Positions 30,499 through 36,336 of a DNA stretch of 36,336 bases are shown here, piece by piece. Origin of the DNA: Pseudomonadota bacterium (GTDB lineage: Bacteria > Myxococcota_A > UBA796 > SXON01); NCBI GenBank assembly GCA_030685065.1, contig JAUXQH010000011.1, positions 1-36,336 of the forward strand. The letters are read 5' to 3'. Both the position numbers and the translations under genes were made by a program. The notes under the pieces were generated by a model. The model was not told where the DNA came from. It did no database searches and saw only the letters and a list, made by a program, of their open reading frames with translations. Position 1 is the stretch's first letter, and every line of letters begins with the position of its first letter.

Positions 30499-31656
30499 TC
30501 AAAGCTCCAGGTGTGCCCTCACGTCCGCTTCGGGGCCCCGCCCGTCGAGCTGCTCGGCGAGGGCCACCGTCTCCTCGTCGGTCGTGGCGGGAAGGACGGG
30601 GCGCAAAACGAGGTAGAGGTCGCCCGGCACCGCACGGTCTTGGACGCCGCGTCCGGCCACGCGCAGCCGCCGCCCGTTCCCGGAGCCGGGCGGCACCTTG
30701 ACCCGCACGCGGCCCGTGGGAGTCGGCACCTCGACCGCGGCGCCGCCGATGGCCTCGGCCAGGCGCACCGGCAGGTCCATCTCCAGGTCCTTGCCCTTCC
30801 GGCGCAGCAGCGGGTGATCCTGCACCTTGATCGTCAATAGGAAGTCCCCCGCGGGGCCCCCTCCGCTCCCCTCGCCGCCCTGCCCGCGGAGCCGGAGCGT
30901 CTGTCCCGACTCCACTCCGGCGGGGATCCGCACGTTGAGGATGACCGTGTCGCGAATGCGCCCCGTACCGCCGCACGTCTCGCACTCTTCGGCGTAGACG
31001 ACACCGCCGCCCCCGCACTCCTCGCACTGCACCAGGGCGTTGAGCCCGAACTGGCGCAGGGGCCGGCGCCCGGCGCCACCGCACGCGGCGCAGGTGCGGC
31101 GCCCCTTGCCGCCTTCCCCCTTGCACGTGCCGCACGGGGCGGGCCGGCGAACCTGGAGCGGCAGCTCGGCGCCCCGAACGGCGTCCAGAAACGGGATCTC
31201 CACCTGGGCTTCCACGTCAGGACCGGCGCGCTGGGAACGCCCCCCGGGTGCGCGCGCGCCGGCGCCGGCGGCCCCCCCCGCGCCGCGGGTGAACAGGCCC
31301 GAGAACAGGTCTTCGAAGCCGAAGCCGCCGCCCGCACCGCCCGGAAAAGGGTAGCCCTGCCCCCCGCCCGGCGCGCCCCCGCCCCCGAATCCGCCGCCCA
31401 TGTTCTTGTAGGCGCGCGCCTGGTTGGCGTCGAACCCCGAACGCAGGGACGCCTCTCCGAACTCGTCGTAGAAGGCGCGTTTCTGTTCATCGCCCAAGAC
31501 CTCGTACGCGGCCGTGATCTCCTTGAAGCGCTCCGTCGCCTCGCTGGCCTTGTTCACGTCCGGATGGAATTTCCGAGCCAGCGTCTTGAACGCTTTCTTG
31601 ATGGTCGCCGGCTCGGCGTCCTTCGAAACGCCCAGCACCGAGTAGAGATCCTTCAT
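30499..31656 (-). CDS. dnaJ: Chaperone DnaJ (Hsp40), class I
   Basis: A 385-aa co-chaperone that stimulates DnaK ATPase and hands over substrates. The J-domain (1-68) has HPD (31-33). A Gly/Phe-rich stretch (86-135) follows. The zinc region has four CxxC modules: C175/C178, C189/C192, C211/C214 and C225/C228. The C-terminal substrate domains end in an acidic tail. All key motifs are intact. The ATG at 31656 (MKDLYSVLGVS) is the family start. It is divergent from the large lipoprotein at 31782. grpE and dnaK are not adjacent. Confidence 0.95.
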   Translation of the reverse strand: MKDLYSVLGVSKDAEPATIKKAFKTLARKFHPDVNKASEATERFKEITAAYEVLGDEQKRAFYDEFGEASLRSGFDANQARAYKNMGGGFGGGGAPGGGQGYPFPGGAGGGFGFEDLFSGLFTRGAGGAAGAGARAPGGRSQRAGPDVEAQVEIPFLDAVRGAELPLQVRRPAPCGTCKGEGGKGRRTCAACGGAGRRPLRQFGLNALVQCEECGGGGVVYAEECETCGGTGRIRDTVILNVRIPAGVESGQTLRLRGQGGEGSGGGPAGDFLLTIKVQDHPLLRRKGKDLEMDLPVRLAEAIGGAAVEVPTPTGRVRVKVPPGSGNGRRLRVAGRGVQDRAVPGDLYLVLRPVLPATTDEETVALAEQLDGRGPEADVRAHLEL

Positions 31657-31781
31657 TGCGTGTGCGGGCCCCACGTGAACCTAGGCCCGCGTCGCGTCCG
31701 CGTCCAGCACAGGACGAGGATCGTGGACGAGCGCGGAGGCGCCATGGTACGGTCACGGGCGTCTGCCCAGGGAGGAGCCGG

Positions 31782-34496
31782 ATGCTTCGTTTCGTCGTTC
31801 CCTCAATCCTCGTGCTCGCGCTCCAGGGCTGCGTGAACGTGCGTCCCCCGGAATTCGGCAAGGACGACACCGGCGGTCCCGACGTGGCCGACACGGACAC
31901 CGACACCGACACGGACACCGATTCGGACAGTGATTCGGACACGGACACCGGTGAAACCGGGGAGGACACCGCGGCCTCCTTCGACGATCCCGGAGATCTG
32001 GTCGACTACGTCGATGTCGACGGTGTTGTCGAGGTCGACCTCACGGACGCATCGGGGGACTCGAATCAGGGCCAGGAGTTCTTCCTCGTGGTGGTCAACA
32101 CCACCGCGAGCGAAGTCGGCTACCGCCTGCGCTATTACGATGCGGCCCAGGAGCGCGCCGAGCTGCCCGGTCGCCCGCCGTCCGGGGCCGCGTCCGCCCG
32201 GCCGACCCGCGCCCGGCCTGTTCGTCCCGTAGGCCCCGTCCTTCCGGTCGCCGCGCCCCCGCCGCCCCCCCCGCTCGACGCGACGGACATCGGCGTCACG
32301 AAGAACGAGTTCCTCGTCCGCGACCACCTCGAGCAGACCACGAGCTACGCGACCGTTCTGGCCACCCTGTGGGCCATCGGGGACAACGTCGAGATCTGGG
32401 TCGACGACGACGTAGCCATCGACTGGGACCAGGATTGTGACGGCGACATCGACATCGCCCACCCCAACCCGGCCTACGGCTTCGACAACTGCGACCTCGC
32501 CGACGTCGCGGAGATCATCGACACGAACATCATCCCGAACGTGCGCGGTCTCTACGGGGACGAGTCGGACGTGAACGGGGACGGCCGCGTCAGCGTGGTC
32601 ATCACGCCGGTGCTCAACGCGATCACGATCACGAGCGAGGACGAGGACGACTTCTCCCGCATCCTCCCTTCCTACGCCGAGCCGCAGGTCGACCTCGCGG
32701 AGTTCGACCGCGTCGAGAACCCGGGCAGCGACATGCAGGAAGTCCTCTATGTCTTCGCGCCCGACCCGAACGGCTTCTTCAACGTGCACACGGGTCCCGA
32801 CGGCCCCACGGTCGAGGCCTTCACCGGGTACCAGCTCGCGGCCGAGGTCGCGCGCTCGTTCACGTCGCTCGTCAGCTACAACCAGCACTACCTTCTTCAA
32901 GGCGGCCAGGTCGAGTCGGACTGGGTGATCGACATCCTCGGCACCTTCGCCGCGGAGTATTGTGGGTTCGGCGCCGCGTACCATCGGGATGCGTGGGAGT
33001 ACGTCGACGCCCCGCATCTCTACTCCCTCGCGAGCGGCGGAGATCCGGGAAGCCTCGCCACGCTCTCGCGGGGCGCGCAGTACCTCTTCGGCACGTGGCT
33101 GTACCAGCAGGCGGAGGCCACCTCCCCGGGCTCGGGTGCCACGCTGATGGCCGACATCATGCAGACCGACACCAGCGGCGTCGACTCGATCGAAGGCGCG
33201 GTCTCGGCCGGCGGCGGCACGTTCGACACCCTCGTGCTCGGGTGGCAGGTGGCGCTCATGACCTCGGGCGTGACGACCGTCGACGGTGCGGCCCTGGTCG
33301 ACCCCGCGGAGTGGGCGCCGTACGGCCCCGCCGTGACCATCTCGGCCCCCCCCGACGCACCGGGCGGCTTCTACGGCGCGAACGGCTACCAGTCGGGGAT
33401 CAACGTCAACGGATCCAACCGCGCGTACCAGGGCGGCACCACCGACGCGCCGACCGAGCTCTCCGATCGCCTCGTGAAGCTCGAGAATACGGACGCCTTC
33501 GTCTACACGCCCGGCTTCGAGTTCGTGGGTTGGATGGGCTCGGACTACACGGCCCACGTCGTGCGGTTGACGGGCATCAACTACGACGAGGCCCTGGTGG
33601 AGCTCCAGGCGACGGGCACCGGGCTCCTCGGCGCGGTCGTCCGGGCCAACGACCCCCAGATCCCGGATTTCGCGATCGAGAACAGCCTCTCCGTCACGGA
33701 GGCCAACGCGGTGGCGCTGCCCCAGCTCCCCTTGGGCGGCGGGCGGGTCTACGGCCTCGGCGAGATCACCGCCCCCGGGGCGACCTTCTCCGTGGGCGAG
33801 GACGGCACCGAGGAAGTCGAGGTAGCCGACACCGATCGTTGGCTGCTCGACCTGACGGGGCGCTCCCCGACCGAGTCCATCACCGTGGCCGTCTGGCTGG
33901 ACCGCCAGTTCGCCGACACGTCGGGTGAGATGGGTCCGGAGGATCCCTGGATCGCCGTGGCCCCCCGCGAGCTCGTGCCCGAGCCCACGGTTCTCGGCAC
34001 CCGGAGCGGAGACACGTGCACGGGCGGCGCGGAGTTCGAGTATCCGTACTCCCTCCTCGAGCACCTCACGGCGCAGCTGTTCCTCTCGTCGACCATGTAT
34101 AGCGGGGACGAAGACGACTTCGACCCCTGCGGCGAGCGCGCCGCCGCTCCGACGACGTGTGACTTCGACTGGGATCGGGACGGCGTCCTGGACGCGGATG
34201 AGCCCGTGCCGGAGAGCTTTCTGGCCCAGGCGCGGGTGATGGAGTGCACGCTCAACGGCAACGAGCCCCCGGCGCTCTGGGCGTACGACGCTTCGTGGCT
34301 GGACATGGACGAGCTCGATGACGACGATCTGCCCACCATCAACTTTGCCCAGAACACCGGCGGTCGCACGGGTCCGGACGGAGAGGAGGGCTACGTAGAG
34401 GTGACCCTCGTGGGCGGCCGCGAGTACCTCGTCATCGTGGGCGCCAACGACGGCGGCACGGGCACGTACGAGCTCAACCTGCGGGAGATCGACTAG
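31782..34496 (+). CDS. Large acidic lipoprotein, M30-peptidase-like with lost zinc motif
   Basis: A 904-aa predicted lipoprotein: MLRFVVPSILVLALQGC (Cys 17), a long Asp/Thr/Ser repeat tether (about 28-65), and a Pro/Arg-rich segment (129-165) that stands out in an acidic protein. The central part (about 195-400) resembles the hyicolysin-type M30 metallopeptidase layout: LWAIGDNVEIWVDDDV, Asp-rich calcium-type loops (WDQDCDGDID, DVNGDGRVSV), then SYNQH and WVIDILG. Where M30 proteins have HEFQH, this one has RSFTS (358-362), so catalysis is unlikely. The C-terminus has a further Asp-rich loop (DWDRDGVLDADE) and a pre-peptidase-like beta domain. The start has GGAGG upstream. The M30 link is from recall. 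Confidence 0.7.
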   Translation: MLRFVVPSILVLALQGCVNVRPPEFGKDDTGGPDVADTDTDTDTDTDSDSDSDTDTGETGEDTAASFDDPGDLVDYVDVDGVVEVDLTDASGDSNQGQEFFLVVVNTTASEVGYRLRYYDAAQERAELPGRPPSGAASARPTRARPVRPVGPVLPVAAPPPPPPLDATDIGVTKNEFLVRDHLEQTTSYATVLATLWAIGDNVEIWVDDDVAIDWDQDCDGDIDIAHPNPAYGFDNCDLADVAEIIDTNIIPNVRGLYGDESDVNGDGRVSVVITPVLNAITITSEDEDDFSRILPSYAEPQVDLAEFDRVENPGSDMQEVLYVFAPDPNGFFNVHTGPDGPTVEAFTGYQLAAEVARSFTSLVSYNQHYLLQGGQVESDWVIDILGTFAAEYCGFGAAYHRDAWEYVDAPHLYSLASGGDPGSLATLSRGAQYLFGTWLYQQAEATSPGSGATLMADIMQTDTSGVDSIEGAVSAGGGTFDTLVLGWQVALMTSGVTTVDGAALVDPAEWAPYGPAVTISAPPDAPGGFYGANGYQSGINVNGSNRAYQGGTTDAPTELSDRLVKLENTDAFVYTPGFEFVGWMGSDYTAHVVRLTGINYDEALVELQATGTGLLGAVVRANDPQIPDFAIENSLSVTEANAVALPQLPLGGGRVYGLGEITAPGATFSVGEDGTEEVEVADTDRWLLDLTGRSPTESITVAVWLDRQFADTSGEMGPEDPWIAVAPRELVPEPTVLGTRSGDTCTGGAEFEYPYSLLEHLTAQLFLSSTMYSGDEDDFDPCGERAAAPTTCDFDWDRDGVLDADEPVPESFLAQARVMECTLNGNEPPALWAYDASWLDMDELDDDDLPTINFAQNTGGRTGPDGEEGYVEVTLVGGREYLVIVGANDGGTGTYELNLREID

Positions 34497-34517
34497 CCCG
34501 CCAGCCGATCCCCGTGA

Positions 34518-34523
34518 TACCCA
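34518..34523 (+). promoter_or_regulatory. TACCCA -10-like box, possible leaderless position
   Basis: TACCCA lies 6 nt before the ATG at 34530. It lacks the final T of TANNNT, so it is a weaker case than the other boxes. Confidence 0.2.
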
Positions 34524-34529
34524 CCCGGG

Positions 34530-35543
34530 ATGATCGGCTGGATTGGCCTACTCGCGACGATCGCCCGCGCGGACGAATACTACCTCGAGGCCGCGGCGGT
34601 CCCCGACCGGGCGGCCGCCACCCGGGTGGAGCAGGTCGCGGAGGCCGCGGGATTCAAGCCGCGCGTCGTCCGCCGCTTCCGACTCGGGAAGGGATGGGAA
34701 TTCGTCGTCCTGGTGGAGTCGCTCCCCGGAGAGGCTGAGGCGGCCGCCGCGGCGGCTCGCCTCGAGCGGGACCTCGGCGCGAAGGTCACCGCGTGGCGGG
34801 TCGAGGGCAACGAGAAGCCGGTGTCCGTCGCCCTCCTGGTGCCCCCGCCGGTGGCGGCGGAGACCGGCGCGGCCGCGTGGATCGAGCGCGCGCGGGTAGC
34901 GCACGGAGGCGCAACGGGCGGGGCCGGCGCCGTGGGGCGGGCGGGCGCGGTGCACTTCACGTTCAGTCGCACGCTCGAGCTCGGGGGAAAGCAGGTCGCG
35001 ATCCATCACGACTACTGGCGAGAAGGGGCCTCCCGGCGGCTCGTCGTCGACACGGCAGGAGCCGGCCAGGACAGCCTCTCCGTCGCCACGGCGTCGGGTG
35101 CCTGGATCCGCGCGGGCGGGCAGGTGCAGGTACGGGACATCGGCATCACCATCGGGATGGTCGACGCGTTCGCGCCCGAGGCCGTGCTGACGGTCGCCCT
35201 GGAGGCCGCGCGGCTGCTCGAGGGCGCCGAGGTCGGCGCGTTCCATCCGCTGGAGGGCGCGGAGTCGGGCTTGCGCTTCGGCGCGGGTGGTGACGAATCG
35301 GAGACCGGCCTGTCCTGGGTCGACATCGACCCGACGACGGCTCAGCTCGCCCGCGTCCGCTACGTCTCCGAGGCCGGGCCGATCACCTTCGAGCTCTCGG
35401 GCTGGCGCAAGGTGGCGGGCGGCGTGCTCGTGCCTGCTGAGGTGCGCGTGGAACGAGCAGACGGGGGCAAGGAGTCGATCCGCGTAGAGGGCCTGGATCT
35501 CCTCGACAGGGCGCCGGCGTCCACGTTCGACAAGCCCGCGTAG
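34530..35543 (+). CDS. Exported protein with SPOR-like N-terminal domain
   Basis: A 337-aa protein. The signal peptide MIGWIGLLATIARAD has no basic n-region. Residues about 16-95 have a SPOR-like pattern: YYLEAAAVPDRAAATRVEQV, AAGFKPRVVRRF, GWEFVVLVESLPGEAEAAAA and a final strand VTAWRVEG. SPOR domains bind denuded peptidoglycan at division sites. The rest (about 115-337) is beta-rich, and its repeated strand pairs resemble an outer-membrane lipoprotein-sorting-like fold. Its role is unknown. It starts 33 bp after the acidic lipoprotein and is followed by the tRNA operon. Confidence 0.65.
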   Translation: MIGWIGLLATIARADEYYLEAAAVPDRAAATRVEQVAEAAGFKPRVVRRFRLGKGWEFVVLVESLPGEAEAAAAAARLERDLGAKVTAWRVEGNEKPVSVALLVPPPVAAETGAAAWIERARVAHGGATGGAGAVGRAGAVHFTFSRTLELGGKQVAIHHDYWREGASRRLVVDTAGAGQDSLSVATASGAWIRAGGQVQVRDIGITIGMVDAFAPEAVLTVALEAARLLEGAEVGAFHPLEGAESGLRFGAGGDESETGLSWVDIDPTTAQLARVRYVSEAGPITFELSGWRKVAGGVLVPAEVRVERADGGKESIRVEGLDLLDRAPASTFDKPA

Positions 35544-35620
35544 ATCCGACCAGGGCGGAGAAACGATCCCGAACCGGCCGGCGGACGCACGCGAAAATCA
35601 CGAGAATGGGGATCCGAACC

Positions 35621-35648
35621 TTGACGCTTCCCTCGTCCACGATAAATG
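35621..35648 (+). promoter_or_regulatory. Promoter of the tRNA-tuf operon
   Basis: TTGACG (35621-35626) is followed after 16 bp by TAAATG (35643-35648), then a GC-rich discriminator (CGCGGGTG). This pattern is typical of stringently controlled stable-RNA promoters. A-rich sequence lies upstream (35592-35606). A leader hairpin CGGGG-AGGTG-CCCCG (35658-35672) follows. The first tRNA starts at 35726. Confidence 0.5.
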
Positions 35649-35725
35649 CGCGGGTGCCGGGGAGGTGCCCCGACGAACGGCTGCGCCGGGAGTCGGGAAG
35701 GCAAGCACTCGGTACCGGTCACGTC

Positions 35726-35801
35726 GCTGGCGTGGCTCAGTTGGTAGAGCAGTTGCTTTGTAAGCATCAGGTCGTGGGTTCGAGTCCCACCGCCAGCTCC
35801 A
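35726..35801 (+). tRNA. thrU: tRNA-Thr (UGU)
   Basis: A complete cloverleaf: acceptor GCTGGCG/CGCCAGC, D-arm GCTCAGTTGGTAGAGC, anticodon TGT at 35759-35761, T-arm GTGGGTTCGAGTCCCAC, and encoded CCA. The second pair of the anticodon stem (T-T) is mismatched. First tRNA of the tufB-type cluster. Confidence 0.95.
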
Positions 35802-35826
35802 CATACAGTTTCCTATACGATTCCCT

Positions 35827-35912
35827 GGGGAGATGCCCGAGTGGCCAATGGGAGCGGGCTGTAAACCCGCCGGCTTACGCCTACAGAGGTTCAAATCCTC
35901 TTCTCCCCACCA
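35827..35912 (+). tRNA. tyrU: tRNA-Tyr (GUA)
   Basis: A class II tRNA with a long variable arm: acceptor GGGGAGA/TCTCCCC, anticodon stem GCGGG/CCCGC with GTA at 35861-35863, T-arm AGAGGTTCAAATCCTCT, encoded CCA. Confidence 0.95.
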
Positions 35913-35951
35913 TTTCATGACCGCGCGAGGTCGCGCGATCACCGCTTCGAC

Positions 35952-36027
35952 GCGGGAGTAGCTCAGTTGGTAGAGCATCAGCCTTCCAAGCTGAGGGTCG
36001 CGGGTTCGAGTCCCGTCTCCCGCTCCA
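35952..36027 (+). tRNA. glyT: tRNA-Gly (UCC)
   Basis: Acceptor GCGGGAG/CTCCCGC, D-arm GCTCAGTTGGTAGAGC, anticodon TCC at 35985-35987 in the loop CTTCCAA, T-arm GCGGGTTCGAGTCCCGT, encoded CCA. Confidence 0.95.
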
Positions 36028-36050
36028 ACCGCCTCCCGCAAAAACAGTCT

Positions 36051-36125
36051 GCCCTTGTGGCTCAGTGGTAGAGCACCCCCTTGGTAAGGGGGAGGTCACG
36101 GGTTCAAATCCCGTCGAGGGCTCCA
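36051..36125 (+). tRNA. thrT: tRNA-Thr (GGU)
   Basis: Acceptor GCCCTTG/CGAGGGC, anticodon stem CCCCC/GGGGG with GGT at 36083-36085, T-arm ACGGGTTCAAATCCCGT, encoded CCA. It ends 31 bp before the tuf start. Confidence 0.95.
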
Positions 36126-36156
36126 TTTCAAGAAGAAAAGAACCGAGGAAACCGCC

Positions 36157-36336
36157 ATGGCCAAGGCAAAGTTCGAGCGCAACAAGCCGCACGTGAACAT
36201 CGGAACGATCGGGCACGTCGACCACGGCAAGACGTCGTTGACGGCCGCGATCACGAAGGTGCTGGCGAAGACCGGCGGCGCGACGTTCATGGCCTACGAC
36301 CAGATCGACAAGGCTCCCGAGGAGAAGGCTCGCGGG
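36157..36336 (+). CDS. tuf: Elongation factor Tu, N-terminal fragment
   Basis: The first 60 codons of EF-Tu, cut by the window edge. [20 protein letters not shown] is followed by the G1/P-loop [11 protein letters not shown], then the start of switch I with [17 protein letters not shown]-Tu delivers aminoacyl-tRNA to the ribosome. A ribosome-binding site (GAGGA) lies upstream. The order tRNA-Thr, Tyr, Gly, Thr, tuf equals the E. coli tufB operon. Confidence 0.97.
   Translation, partial: MAKAKFERNKPHVNIGTIGHVDHGKTSLTAAITKVLAKTGGATFMAYDQIDKAPEEKARG

Overview
The window is high-GC DNA (I estimate about 70% G+C). It is densely packed with genes on both strands, joined by 4-nt start/stop overlaps. 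The gene content suggests a myxobacterium-like member of the Myxococcota: many lipoproteins with Asp/Thr-rich tethers, DUF4349 proteins, double-FHA and HEAT-repeat proteins, a PNGase F-like secreted protein, and MvaB. I infer this taxonomy from gene style; no marker gene was searched. The right end is the conserved tufB locus (tRNA-Thr, Tyr, Gly, Thr, then EF-Tu), which is running into the window edge.

Layout. 1-664: 51-bp tandem hairpin repeats and about 540 bp without a convincing gene. 665-4866: a small cytoplasmic protein, then a leftward set of two small lipoproteins, a ferritin-like di-iron protein, an SRPBCC protein and a secreted thioredoxin-fold protein. 4867-5347: non-coding, repeat-rich. 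5339-9660: a helical protein diverging from a lipoprotein that precedes two overlapping DUF4349 genes. 9868-10500: an HNH nuclease. 10502-17679: a leftward operon encoding a peptide/oligosaccharide-type ABC importer (binding protein, two permeases, two ATPases) and a GH1 beta-glucosidase, best read as beta-glucoside uptake and hydrolysis. 17796-20267: a secreted Cys-rich protein of unknown function and a DUF6940-like protein. 20274-23470: a PNGase F-like lipoprotein and a Xaa-Pro aminopeptidase. 23707-27095: a rightward operon of a membrane protein, an ornithine carbamoyltransferase homologue without its substrate motifs, HMG-CoA lyase and a double-FHA protein. 27178-30412: a leftward operon of a lipoprotein, an outer-membrane beta-barrel and a HEAT protein. 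30499-35543: DnaJ, a large acidic lipoprotein and a SPOR-like protein. 35621-36336: the tRNA-tuf locus.

Most unusual features. (1) A paired 26-bp repeat with a 31-nt spacer lies exactly at the 3' end of two genes 14 kb apart, in the same orientation relative to each gene. (2) A three-hairpin element occurs at 12884-12989 and 23510-23612, with stems that differ in sequence but keep pairing. (3) Several genes carry a TANNNT box 5-7 nt before the start codon, as in leaderless transcription, and most signal peptides have no basic n-region. (4) There are two apparent pseudoenzymes, one OTC-like and one M30-peptidase-like, and a PNGase F-like protein with a redoxin-like N-terminal half.
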